Shown here one piece after another: positions 1 to 8,901 of a stretch of 64,000 nt of DNA. The first letter of the stretch is position 1. Each line of letters starts with the position of its first letter. The notes under the pieces were generated by a model. The model saw nothing but the letters and a program-made list of their open reading frames with translations, had not been told where the DNA came from and did not search any database. Where the stretch lies: the NCBI GenBank assembly GCA_003228195.2, contig QGNO01000002.1, positions 62,001 to 126,000 of the forward strand, written 5' to 3'. The DNA comes from Chloroflexota bacterium (lineage in GTDB: Bacteria; Chloroflexota; Dehalococcoidia; Lucifugimonadales; QGNO01). The translations under genes and the position numbers were made by a program.

Positions 1-727
1 ACTGAGGCAGATACGTGGGCCTAAAATCGGAATGGTGTTCCAAGACCCTAGAGCTTCGCTAAATCCTATAATTCCAATAGGTACACAAGTGAAAGAAGTC
101 CTGCTTGCCCATACAAATATGACTGACGGCCAAGCAGTTGAGTATTCCCTTAAGCTCATGGCAGACGTGGGCCTGCCGGACCCAGGCAAGCTATTAGCCC
201 AGTTCCCATTTCAGCTCAGCGGGGGTATGTGCCAACGGGTGATGCTATCTATAGCACTTGCACTGAAGCCCAAGCTTCTAATCGCGGATGAACCAACCTC
301 GAATCTAGACTCAACTCTGCAAGCCGGGATACTTCACCAACTAAAAAAGCTAAAAGAAGAACATGGCACTGCAATCCTGTTAATCACCCACGACATGGGT
401 GTTGTGGCGCAAATGGCAGATTCAGTGGCAGTCATGTACGGAGGCATCATAGTCGAACAGTCCGATAGTCTTAATCTTTTTAAGAAACCCTCTCACCCTT
501 ATACAGAAGGTCTATTCAAATCGTTGCCTAGACTAGATGACCCTGAAAAGAGGTTGGCTACAATGAAAGGGAACCCTCCTGAATCAGGAGCATTACATGA
601 CGAATGTCCATTCATTTCACGATGCTATAAGGTCACTAATGTATGTCGTACTAGCCCCAAGCCAGCTCTTCGATCAATCGGGGGAAATCACAAAGTTGCC
701 TGCTTCAACGAGATCCAGTATGACTGA
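1..727 (+). CDS. Peptide/nickel-type ABC transporter ATP-binding protein (5' end cut off)
   Basis: ATPase subunit of an oligopeptide/dipeptide-type importer, acting on the cytoplasmic face of a DppBC/OppBC-like permease. The frame is open from base 2, so the N-terminus with Walker A lies outside the window. Visible in order: Q-loop (GMVFQDP, near 32), ABC signature LSGGM (near 215), Walker B LLIADEPTS followed by the D-loop (near 275-305), H-loop ITHDMG (near 385), and the C-terminal oligopeptide-transporter extension beginning SHPYT with a Cys cluster (CPF, RCY, VCR, ACF). That extension separates this family from other ABC ATPases. The D-loop continues LDST where DVT is usual. The substrate cannot be told. 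The last 23 bases overlap the convergent holA. Confidence 0.93.
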   Translation, partial: LRQIRGPKIGMVFQDPRASLNPIIPIGTQVKEVLLAHTNMTDGQAVEYSLKLMADVGLPDPGKLLAQFPFQLSGGMCQRVMLSIALALKPKLLIADEPTSNLDSTLQAGILHQLKKLKEEHGTAILLITHDMGVVAQMADSVAVMYGGIIVEQSDSLNLFKKPSHPYTEGLFKSLPRLDDPEKRLATMKGNPPESGALHDECPFISRCYKVTNVCRTSPKPALRSIGGNHKVACFNEIQYD

Positions 728-1748
728 CTTTTGTCTGTTGTTTCTGATCGTTGTGAATTATATCTACGATCGTTGTTTCGATAACAAATTCATCGCTTAA
801 AGAACTAGTCTTAATAGCAATATCTGCATCCAGTAATTTTCGATATGCCGCTGTTAGGCTTTTTGAGTCGTGCCGCCGAGCCTGCGCAAGCGTACGGTCA
901 ACTGCAAATCCTGGCCTTAACCCTAATCGTTGGGCGAGACTATTCCCTCTTACATTGTTCTTAATTAAGCTCTTTGCAAGCAAAATCAACCGCAATTGAC
1001 GAGCTATCATTGTCAATATGTAGGAAACGTGTTTTCCATCTTCACTTAAGTTCCTCACCGACTGAATAGACTCAAATGACCTTCCCTCTAAGATTGCGTC
1101 TACTAATTTGAAAACATTTGCGTCCTGGAATCGTGGCACCAACAGCTTTATCGTCTCTTCATTAATGTGATCTGTACCAGCGTACAAAGTTAGTTTCTGC
1201 AATTCATTTTCCATCATCCACAGGTTCGAGCCAATAAATTCGATTAATGCGTTAGTAGCAGATGGTGTAATCTTGGAACTTAGTTCTGAAACCCGGTTAT
1301 TTACCCATCGCCTCAGATTCTCTCCGATCAATGGTCGAAATTGCTTAACCTCAGAACATTTCATAATTTCTTCGACAACTGGGCTATTTCGATTGAGATT
1401 GATCTCCGTAAAAACAATTATAGTAGTCTCAGGAATAAGTTCTAACGATTCTGAGACTCGCTCCCAGTCAGCGAGAACTTCATCATACTTGTGACTGCGC
1501 TTTCGGACCCTAGGTCCTCGCGAAGATACTTCGAATTGAGCAAGCAGTGACTCTACAACAACAAGTCTCTTTTCAGCTAGAAATGGTATTACGCTACCAA
1601 CTTCCATTAAGTGGCGAGCTTTCAGCCCTGAACCATCGAGAAAAGTCGTGTTTGCATCCCTGACATCCTCGTGCCCAAGACTTTCCAACAAGCCTTTCAA
1701 AAACTGTTTCTTAGAGAAGTCATCTTCTCCATAAATTACGTAAATCAA
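705..1748 (-). CDS. holA: DNA polymerase III subunit delta
   Basis: Clamp-loader delta subunit, which opens the beta sliding clamp during replication. 347 aa is the usual length. The N-terminus MIYVIYGEDDF followed by a charged helix is the typical HolA beginning, and the 'VVVES' strand and the C-terminal helical collar (SYILTMIARQLRLILLAKSL) also fit. No Walker A is expected or seen in delta. It converges on the ABC transporter gene with a 23-base overlap of the two 3' ends, so there is no room for a conventional terminator. The start is ATG. The next upstream gene is divergent. Confidence 0.9.
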   Translation of the reverse strand: MIYVIYGEDDFSKKQFLKGLLESLGHEDVRDANTTFLDGSGLKARHLMEVGSVIPFLAEKRLVVVESLLAQFEVSSRGPRVRKRSHKYDEVLADWERVSESLELIPETTIIVFTEINLNRNSPVVEEIMKCSEVKQFRPLIGENLRRWVNNRVSELSSKITPSATNALIEFIGSNLWMMENELQKLTLYAGTDHINEETIKLLVPRFQDANVFKLVDAILEGRSFESIQSVRNLSEDGKHVSYILTMIARQLRLILLAKSLIKNNVRGNSLAQRLGLRPGFAVDRTLAQARRHDSKSLTAAYRKLLDADIAIKTSSLSDEFVIETTIVDIIHNDQKQQTKVSHTGSR

Positions 1749-1791
1749 TTCACCTACCCTGCACGCTTATATGGGTCTCAACAACCCTTCG

Positions 1792-1820
1792 TTGACATAC
1801 AAAACGGCTTACTCTAATCT
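1792..1820 (+). promoter_or_regulatory. Possible sigma70-type promoter for the kinase gene
   Basis: A perfect -35 TTGACA at 1792-1797, a 17-base spacer, then a weak -10 TAATCT at 1815-1820 in the gap between divergent holA and the kinase gene. The -10 matches only half the consensus, so this is tentative. About 90 bases of leader would follow before the ATG. Confidence 0.35.
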
Positions 1821-1912
1821 TATTTCACGAGACTATCTCATATTTTTCCATGACCCGTATATACCTTATATCAGATTAAGAATTAAGCAGCTAACTAGTC
1901 CAAATAACTTTT

Positions 1913-4219
1913 ATGAATTCAGGTAACACCATCAGATACGAAACAAATGAACAATTGGGGACTTCTGGGGTTTCTTCAGTGTTCAAAGGCACTGACATTA
2001 AAACCAAGCAAGATGTAGTGATTAAGAAGTTGCGCTCTTATTTTGCAACGGAAGATCAGGGACTTGATCCCTTTCTGGAAGAAATGGGTCGGGTCACTCA
2101 ACTGGAGCACTCAAACATAGTGCCTGTGAAAGCAGTTGAGATACTTGAGGGAGAAACCGCGATTATCATGCATTACGTCCCTTTCCCTTCACTAAAAACT
2201 TTCACAGGCAACCCTCTGCCTTTAGGTGAAGTCATACATATAATCAAGAAGGTAGCAGCGGCCTTGGATTTCGCCCAAACTAAGAACATTCTTCACCGTG
2301 ATCTCAAACCCAGCAACATCTTCTATGACAGTGGATCTGGGGATGTGCTTGTATCGGATTTCGGAATTACTAGGCTGGTTGAAAATAGCCCGCCTTTAGT
2401 AAGAACCACTGTCAACTCGCCTTCACCTATGTATTCCGCTCCTGAACAGAACGAAGGGCTTCATGACAACCCGCGCAGTGACATTTATTCACTGGCGATA
2501 ATTGCATATGAACTAGTGACTGGAGAGGTGCCTTACGATTCGCTAACTCCACATTCAATGCTGGCAAAGCAAATTAAAGGCACTATCACACCTGTTTCCT
2601 CACTGGTTAAAATTGTCCCAAAGTCGGTGGACGAAGTTATTTCCAAGGCTTTGGAGTTTAAACCTGAAAAGCGATACAAATCATGTACCGAATTTGTGAA
2701 GGAATTGGTTAGCGCAGCTGGCCCCAAACTTGCCCGTAAACCAGTTGTTAGTGCAAAAAAGTTAGTGAAAGCAGAACAAGCCCATCAAATAGAAACCTCG
2801 TCGGAGGAGCCAACTGAAGAAACTGATGACAGAGTCATTTGTCGACATTGCAGCACCGGGAATTCGGCAGCCGCAACTAGATGCACGAACTGTTGGAGCT
2901 CCTTAACATCGCAACCAACTATTACTATTGATGAAGAACGCCGCCTAATATCGCGTTACTGGGGCACATTAAAGAAAAGAAAACGATCTCATTCAATAGC
3001 GACGCTATTGATGGTAACAGTGTTTCTCGGGTGGTGGGGATTCAACCTCATGGAGGTACGCCCACCTCTACCAGACCCCTCAAGCACAATTAGCTCAAAT
3101 CCTGGCCCGGAAGAATGGGTAACTGCACAACGAGACGTGTTCCACACTGGTCAAGTCCATGCTCCCGAATTCGACCCAATCGGTGCTGTGGCCTGGAGTT
3201 TTGAAATTGACGGGCCGATAATTAATTCTGCAGCCGTAGCTGGAGACCTAGTATTCATCGGTGCCAACGATTTGCGAATCGTTGCATTGAATTCTGAGAC
3301 GGGCGACCTTGTCTGGGAATATCCTCTCCATGTACAGCCTAACTCGCACCCAACAATAGCTCAAGACATACTTTACTGGGGTCTGCGTGATGGAACTCTG
3401 CTAGCCCTCAAGTACAGAACTGGTGAATTAGTTTGGACTTACAAGACAGGAGCAGCTATTTATAGCGCCCCGACCGTTGTTGACGGCACCTTATACGTCG
3501 GATCGTCCGACAACAAAATATACTCAATAGATGCACTCACCGGAGCTGAAAGATGGTCTAGAACAACGGGGAACTGGGTGGTTGGATCTGCCAGTGTCGA
3601 CAAGGGAGTGCTAGTATTTGGCGGACAAGACAGAGAACTGTACATGTACGATGCTAATAACGGTACGCTACGACATCAGGTAAACTTAGGATCCGGCGTG
3701 GACAACTCCACAATTATTGTAAATGACCTAACTTACGTTGCAACAAGAAGTGGAATGGCCGTCGCCTTTGATCATACGCAGAAGGACACTTCTTTCCAAA
3801 AGGCATACTGGCGTTGGTGGATGCAATTTTGGGTTTGGAATATCGCACCAAGACCAGATCCAATACCAGGGCTAAAGTGGATCAGGAATCTTGGCGCGGT
3901 AGTAGTTGGCGACATGGCAACGAACGGAGAAAAGCTTTTTGCAAGCACAACTAAAGGAAAACTAATCGCTATGGACCTAGGCACTGGTTTAACCGAATGG
4001 GAAACAGATGGATTGGGTCTAATCTACACCGCTCCTATTGTAAGTGATCAAACAATAATCCAAACGTCTGCTAACGGAACCGTACGTGGATTTGACATTT
4101 CTACCGGGGAAATGAAGTGGGAAATATCAGTTAAAGGAATGGTGATATCCTCGCCAGTACTAGCGGGCGGGAAACTTTTCATTCCGACCATTGAAGGAAC
4201 CCTATTCGCGATTCATTAG
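1913..4219 (+). CDS. Transmembrane Ser/Thr protein kinase with zinc ribbon and PQQ-type beta-propeller sensor
   Basis: PknB-type receptor kinase, 768 aa. Residues about 10-270 form the kinase domain: glycine-rich GTSGVSS, catalytic Lys near 38, HRDLKPSN at 128-135, DFG at 149-151 and APEQ at 176-179. All catalytic residues are present, so it should be active. A four-Cys zinc ribbon follows (C310, C313, C324, C327), then a basic stretch and one membrane span near 361-379. From about 405 to the end there are repeated YxGxxD/LxALD and 'G-LxW' blades of a PQQ/BamB-like propeller, which would lie outside the membrane. I infer a sensor propeller signalling to an inner kinase; neither ligand nor substrates are visible. 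The end overlaps an upstream in-frame ATG of ychF but not its likely start. Confidence 0.9.
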   Translation: MNSGNTIRYETNEQLGTSGVSSVFKGTDIKTKQDVVIKKLRSYFATEDQGLDPFLEEMGRVTQLEHSNIVPVKAVEILEGETAIIMHYVPFPSLKTFTGNPLPLGEVIHIIKKVAAALDFAQTKNILHRDLKPSNIFYDSGSGDVLVSDFGITRLVENSPPLVRTTVNSPSPMYSAPEQNEGLHDNPRSDIYSLAIIAYELVTGEVPYDSLTPHSMLAKQIKGTITPVSSLVKIVPKSVDEVISKALEFKPEKRYKSCTEFVKELVSAAGPKLARKPVVSAKKLVKAEQAHQIETSSEEPTEETDDRVICRHCSTGNSAAATRCTNCWSSLTSQPTITIDEERRLISRYWGTLKKRKRSHSIATLLMVTVFLGWWGFNLMEVRPPLPDPSSTISSNPGPEEWVTAQRDVFHTGQVHAPEFDPIGAVAWSFEIDGPIINSAAVAGDLVFIGANDLRIVALNSETGDLVWEYPLHVQPNSHPTIAQDILYWGLRDGTLLALKYRTGELVWTYKTGAAIYSAPTVVDGTLYVGSSDNKIYSIDALTGAERWSRTTGNWVVGSASVDKGVLVFGGQDRELYMYDANNGTLRHQVNLGSGVDNSTIIVNDLTYVATRSGMAVAFDHTQKDTSFQKAYWRWWMQFWVWNIAPRPDPIPGLKWIRNLGAVVVGDMATNGEKLFASTTKGKLIAMDLGTGLTEWETDGLGLIYTAPIVSDQTIIQTSANGTVRGFDISTGEMKWEISVKGMVISSPVLAGGKLFIPTIEGTLFAIH

Positions 4220-4226
4220 TGCTCAT

Positions 4227-5321
4227 ATGAAACTCGGCATAATAGGGCTCGCTAAGAGTGGCAAAACGACAGTATTTAACGCTCTCACTCGAGGGAGTGC
4301 ATCTACAACAGCAAGTGGTTTAACCGATCCTAATATCGGCATTGCTAAAGTGCCTGATACACGCCTGAATGTCTTGGTGGAAATCTTTAACCCAAAAAAG
4401 ATAACGCAAGCAGAGGTATATTATATTGATGTCCCTGCGACTCCAGAAGGACTAGGGCAGGATCATGGAATAAGCGGCAAATACCTGAACGAACTCCAGA
4501 CCACTGATGCTTTGGTTCTGGTAGTTAGGGCATTCGAAAATCCTTCCGTTCCTCACGTCAGCACAAATGTAGACCCTTCCAGAGACCTCGACACCCTGTT
4601 AATCGAACTGAATTTATCTGACGTAGTCATTCTAGAACGTCGGTTATCTAAATTGGATGCTGAAACTAAGGGGGCCAATACAGCGGAAAGGACCAGGATT
4701 GGTAAGGAACATAAGTTCTTAGAAAGTATTCGCCAAAATCTGGGACAAGGCATAGCTATCAAGGATCAAAATATAAATCAAGCTGATCTGGCACAACTAA
4801 GTGTCTTTCAACTATTGACTGCTAAGCCTCTATTAGTGTTGATCAATATCGGAGAGGAACAACTAGTAGATGCTCAACAACTTGAGAACGAGCTTAACAA
4901 CCAAATTGAAAGATCAGGGATCAGTTGCATCGCAATGTGCGCCCGACTGGAAGAGGAGTTAACTTCGATGGACGAAGAGGAGGAAAAAACTTTTCGAGAG
5001 TCCTTGGGAGCTGGGGAATCGGCGTACGGCAAAGTTATCCAATCATCCTACGAATTACTAGGGCTTGTATCTTTCTTAACGGTTGGACCTGACGAAGTCC
5101 GGGCTTGGACCATATCCGACAATACAGGTGCAGCCCAAGCTGCTGGTAAAATTCATTCCGATATAGAACGCGGTTTTATTAGAGCTGAAACAGTCTCATA
5201 TCATGACCTTGTCACCTCAGGGTCAATGACAGACGCGAAACGAAAAGGATTAGTGCGATCTGAAGGTCGAACCTACTTAGTAAAAGACGGCGACGTGATA
5301 AACTTTCTCTTTAACGTATAA
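4227..5321 (+). CDS. ychF: YchF/Obg-like P-loop ATPase (DUF933/TGS subfamily)
   Basis: Cytosolic P-loop NTPase of the Obg/YchF group, ribosome-associated and stress-related in characterised members. G1 is GLAKSGKTTVFNALT near the N-terminus. The G4 position reads NIGE, the NxxE form that makes YchF prefer ATP over GTP. The last ~80 residues are the TGS-like/DUF933 domain (KIHSDIERGFIRAE, then DGDVINFLFNV). The G3 region reads DVPATPEG instead of the usual DIAGLVKG, so this is a divergent subfamily. I chose ATG 4227 over an in-frame ATG at 4191 because the protein then begins MKLGIIGL, the family's normal N-terminus, and does not overlap the kinase gene. 364 aa is normal. Confidence 0.88.
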   Translation: MKLGIIGLAKSGKTTVFNALTRGSASTTASGLTDPNIGIAKVPDTRLNVLVEIFNPKKITQAEVYYIDVPATPEGLGQDHGISGKYLNELQTTDALVLVVRAFENPSVPHVSTNVDPSRDLDTLLIELNLSDVVILERRLSKLDAETKGANTAERTRIGKEHKFLESIRQNLGQGIAIKDQNINQADLAQLSVFQLLTAKPLLVLINIGEEQLVDAQQLENELNNQIERSGISCIAMCARLEEELTSMDEEEEKTFRESLGAGESAYGKVIQSSYELLGLVSFLTVGPDEVRAWTISDNTGAAQAAGKIHSDIERGFIRAETVSYHDLVTSGSMTDAKRKGLVRSEGRTYLVKDGDVINFLFNV

Positions 5322-5375
5322 AGGATGTGATGGGAATATTCAGCTTTCCATGATTAGCACATCGGAGCAAAAAAT

Positions 5376-5633
5376 ATGAAAACCGAGAAGTTGGTAGTTT
5401 ATGGGGCTCCTTGGTGTGGAGACTGCGTTAGGGCTAAGCATATATTGAACAAAAATTCAGTGCCTCACACATGGATAGACATATCTGAAGACGAAGAAGC
5501 GGTGGCGAAGGTGAAGGATATCAATGAGGGTCGTCAGATAATACCAACGCTGATATTCCCAGATGGGTCCGTGCTCGTTGAGCCTAGTAACTCAGAATTA
5601 CTAAAAAAATTAGATGCTTTATCTATGATATAA
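5376..5633 (+). CDS. Mycoredoxin/glutaredoxin-like thiol oxidoreductase
   Basis: Small (85 aa) thioredoxin-fold protein. The redox motif CGDC sits after YGAPW near residues 13-16, and a cis-proline (IIPTLIFPDGS) follows near residue 60. The 'PTLIFPDGSVLxxPS' block resembles actinobacterial mycoredoxin more than classical glutaredoxin, which would suggest reduction of mixed disulfides with a low-molecular-weight thiol. NrdH is an alternative, but the window's ribonucleotide reductase is far away. It stands alone between ychF and hemW with about 50-100 bases on each side. Confidence 0.8.
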   Translation: MKTEKLVVYGAPWCGDCVRAKHILNKNSVPHTWIDISEDEEAVAKVKDINEGRQIIPTLIFPDGSVLVEPSNSELLKKLDALSMI

Positions 5634-5739
5634 AGAAATGGTTGTCCCAAATCGCTAAATGTTGGACCAATTCATTGTTTCATCACCGCAATGCAATGCC
5701 CAAAACTGTTGAATCAACATTCCCACTAACGGACTGAAT

Positions 5740-6960
5740 ATGAATGCCCTGAGAACCGATAAGAACAAAGCTCCCGCCGATGGGATTGGACTTTACGTTC
5801 ATATTCCATTCTGCGAAACGAAATGTCCATATTGCGATTTCAACACTTATTCTGGAATAGAAAAGCTGATCCCTGAATATATATCTTCCGTTGGGGCAGA
5901 GGTATCGTTCTGGGGAAAAAACCTACTCAATCAAACAAAACAAAAAATTAAAACCATATTTTTCGGAGGAGGTACTCCATCCTATGTACCCCCATCAGAC
6001 ATATCACGCATCATCGAGAAAGTCAGTGGTGCTTTTGACATAAGCAACCTCAAAGAGATGACTCTGGAAAGCAACCCCGGCGATATAACTCAGGATAGAG
6101 CCTCCAAGTGGCTTAATTATGGAATGAACCGCCTTTCGATCGGTGTCCAGAGTTTGGATAATGAACTTTTGCGATTTCTCGGGCGGCGGCACACCGCTGA
6201 AGAGGCCATTGACTCCTTTAAAGCTGCCCGCCAAGCTGGTTTTACAAACATCAATCTTGACCTAATGTACGGTTTGCCATATCAAAGTCTCTCTCATTGG
6301 AAGACCACGGTCGAAGGCGTAATTAATGCTCGCCCTGAACACATATCAATGTATGGGCTAGCCATCGAACCAGAAACACCACTGGCCAGCTGGGTAAAAA
6401 TGGGTAAAGTGCCAGAACCAGACTCTGACATTAGTGCTGACATGTATCAATTGGCTCAAAACTTAGCGCGAGATGGAGGGTATATGCAATACGAGATATC
6501 CAATTGGTGTTTGCCAGGATACGAAAGCCTGCATAACCTACAGTACTGGCGCAACCAATCTTATTTAGGGATAGGGCCAGGTGCACATTCGTACCTCAAA
6601 GGTAAAAGATTCTCCAATTTAAAATCTCCAAGAAGATATATAGCAATTGTTGAAGGTCTCCCAAATACCCACTGCGACTTAGAATTCATTCAACAACGCG
6701 GATTGTTTGATGTCTTTGAGGACATAGACAAAGGGACAGAGATGGCCGAGACCATGATCTTGGGATTAAGATTGGGCGAAGGTGTCTCTGCGGAAGGATT
6801 TAAAGAACGCTTTGATGCTAATCTCTCAGAAATTTACGGGAGCCAAATAACGGAATTGATAACCTTTGGTTTGATTGAATGGGATAATTGCCGACTAACT
6901 CTTACGGACTCAGGAAAACTGTTAGGAAACGAAGTCTTTCACAAGTTCTTAAGTAAGTAA
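5740..6960 (+). CDS. hemW: Radical SAM heme chaperone HemW (coproporphyrinogen oxidase-like)
   Basis: Radical SAM protein, 406 aa. The iron-sulfur motif is CETKCPYCDF near residues 27-36: three Cys in CxxxCxxC followed by Phe rather than the fourth Cys of true HemN. This marks HemW, which binds heme and delivers it to respiratory proteins, rather than oxygen-independent coproporphyrinogen oxidase. The GGGTPS motif, the 'RLSIGVQS' strand and the C-terminal HemN domain are all present. The start ATG is the first in frame, with the N-terminal 'GLYVHIPFC' as expected. Confidence 0.88.
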   Translation: MNALRTDKNKAPADGIGLYVHIPFCETKCPYCDFNTYSGIEKLIPEYISSVGAEVSFWGKNLLNQTKQKIKTIFFGGGTPSYVPPSDISRIIEKVSGAFDISNLKEMTLESNPGDITQDRASKWLNYGMNRLSIGVQSLDNELLRFLGRRHTAEEAIDSFKAARQAGFTNINLDLMYGLPYQSLSHWKTTVEGVINARPEHISMYGLAIEPETPLASWVKMGKVPEPDSDISADMYQLAQNLARDGGYMQYEISNWCLPGYESLHNLQYWRNQSYLGIGPGAHSYLKGKRFSNLKSPRRYIAIVEGLPNTHCDLEFIQQRGLFDVFEDIDKGTEMAETMILGLRLGEGVSAEGFKERFDANLSEIYGSQITELITFGLIEWDNCRLTLTDSGKLLGNEVFHKFLSK

Positions 6961-7040
6961 CAATCGGCTTGCAAGCTATTACATCAAAATGCTAGCCTCA
7001 GCATTCTAGAGCCATTTGAAACGCTTCTCTGTGGGTAAAT

Positions 7041-8900
7041 ATGTTCGTAATTGGGACAGCCGGGCACGTTGATCATGGCAAGTCATTGCTAGTACAGGCT
7101 ATGACTGGCATCAACCCCGATCGACTTAAGGAAGAGAAGAAACGAGGCATGACCATCGATCTTGGATTCGCTTCGCTAACATTGCCGAGCGGACGCGAAG
7201 TAAGCCTAATAGATGTTCCTGGACACGAACGTTTCATAAGCAACATGCTTGCTGGAGTAGGAGGCATAGACATTGCTCTACTGGTAATTGCGGCGGACGA
7301 GTCCGTAATGCCTCAAACATTAGAGCATCTGACAATACTCAAGATACTCAAGATAAATCGTGTTATTGTGGCGGTTTCGAAAAGTGACTTAGTGGATGAC
7401 GACTGGCTTCGGTTTGTAGTCGAAGAAATTTCAAGCCTTTTGAAAGAGGCTAATCTAGAAACAGTTCCCATTGTCCCTACTTCGGCCGTAACCGGTGAAG
7501 GGCTTGAAAAACTATTAGTAGAAATTGATCGTGCTATTGACCAAACCTCACCTAGTCGAAACATTGGGCTGCCCAGATTACCTGTAGATCGTTCTTTTGT
7601 AATACCCGGTTTCGGATCGGTTGTCACCGGGACTCTGATTGACGGAGAACTTTCCGTAGGAAACGAAGTTCAGCTGATATTAGCTAATAAGAAAGCTCGC
7701 GTTCGCGGACTCCAAACTCACGGCAAAAATGAACTTACAGTTAAGCCTGGAACCAGACTAGCGGTCAACTTGTCGGGGATATCTCATCAAGACATTCGGA
7801 GGGGAGATTTATTAACCTATCCCGGCTGGCTACAACCTACTAAATCGATTGATGTAGAACTCCACATAGTGAGCGCGGCGCCCAGGCCATTGAAACACAA
7901 CTCTACCGTAATGTTGCACTTAGCAACAACGGAAACTTTAGCAAGAATATTGTTACTAGAGGACGATCAGATCATTCAGGGAGGCACTTCTTGGGCTCAA
8001 TTGAGATTGGAGCAACCGGTTGCAGCCGTCAAGGGAGACTACTTTGTCATCCGATCCTCAAGAAGCACTTTGGGAGGAGGGAGCGTAATCGAAACCCATG
8101 CTAACCGTCACAAACGTAATGACTCTATTACCTTGAAAAGACTTTCTGCTCTGAGAAGCGGTAGCTCAAAAGAGATCTTGCTGGCTTCCATGGAACGTCT
8201 AGGCGTAATTAACCCAACTACACTAGCCCAAGAGGCCAATCTATCGTTGGCAGACACAAACGATATTCTAGATAGTCTAATAGGAAGTGGAATCGTACAG
8301 AAGATACCCTCAGCCAAAGGAAAAACGGTTCTATTAATGTCTACTGATAGATGGAACACTATCAAAGATAGAATTGCATCAGAACTAGAGAAATATCACA
8401 AACTATATCCCCTCCGAGCCGGAGTATCACGTGAAGAAGTCAAGCGGTTGCCAAATTTACCTCTCAGCGCGTCAGAGGCAGTGATTAACAAATTGGTGAC
8501 CGAGAAAACCTTATTCGCAAAAGAACACCTTATAAGCCTTCCTAGTCACACGATTCATTATAGTAAGGCAGAAAATACCAAAATCGACTTGTATCTACAC
8601 CAGCTTGAATCGACTCCATATTCGCCACCCAATGATAATGCGATCGATTCAGACTTGGTTAAAGCATTGATTGAGGAAGGCAAAGTTATTAGGGTTAGTG
8701 ATAATATTGTGTTCACCGCCAAGGCTTACAACAATATGGTCGACCAAATCGTTAGACATCTGAATACGGAAGGTAAGATAACGGTTGCTCAGGTACGGGA
8801 TCTTTTTAAAACCAGCCGCAAATATGCCATTGCGCTCATGGAGCATCTAGATCAACAGCGGGTTACGCGCCGAATGGGCGATGATCGGGTATTACGATAA
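7041..8900 (+). CDS. selB: Selenocysteine-specific elongation factor SelB
   Basis: Special translation GTPase that brings Sec-tRNA to recoded UGA codons by binding a SECIS hairpin. 619 aa, full length. G1 GHVDHGKS at residues 8-15, G2 region RGMTIDLGF, G3 DVPGHE at 58-63 and a G4 variant SKSD near residue 113. EF-Tu-like beta-barrel domains follow, then C-terminal winged-helix repeats ending in a charged helix. No selA, selD or tRNA-Sec gene was seen in this window, and no obvious selenoprotein. Its stop codon lies 1 base before the start of nurA, so it may be co-transcribed with the DNA-end-processing genes. Confidence 0.92.
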   Translation: MFVIGTAGHVDHGKSLLVQAMTGINPDRLKEEKKRGMTIDLGFASLTLPSGREVSLIDVPGHERFISNMLAGVGGIDIALLVIAADESVMPQTLEHLTILKILKINRVIVAVSKSDLVDDDWLRFVVEEISSLLKEANLETVPIVPTSAVTGEGLEKLLVEIDRAIDQTSPSRNIGLPRLPVDRSFVIPGFGSVVTGTLIDGELSVGNEVQLILANKKARVRGLQTHGKNELTVKPGTRLAVNLSGISHQDIRRGDLLTYPGWLQPTKSIDVELHIVSAAPRPLKHNSTVMLHLATTETLARILLLEDDQIIQGGTSWAQLRLEQPVAAVKGDYFVIRSSRSTLGGGSVIETHANRHKRNDSITLKRLSALRSGSSKEILLASMERLGVINPTTLAQEANLSLADTNDILDSLIGSGIVQKIPSAKGKTVLLMSTDRWNTIKDRIASELEKYHKLYPLRAGVSREEVKRLPNLPLSASEAVINKLVTEKTLFAKEHLISLPSHTIHYSKAENTKIDLYLHQLESTPYSPPNDNAIDSDLVKALIEEGKVIRVSDNIVFTAKAYNNMVDQIVRHLNTEGKITVAQVRDLFKTSRKYAIALMEHLDQQRVTRRMGDDRVLR

Positions 8901-8901
8901 T

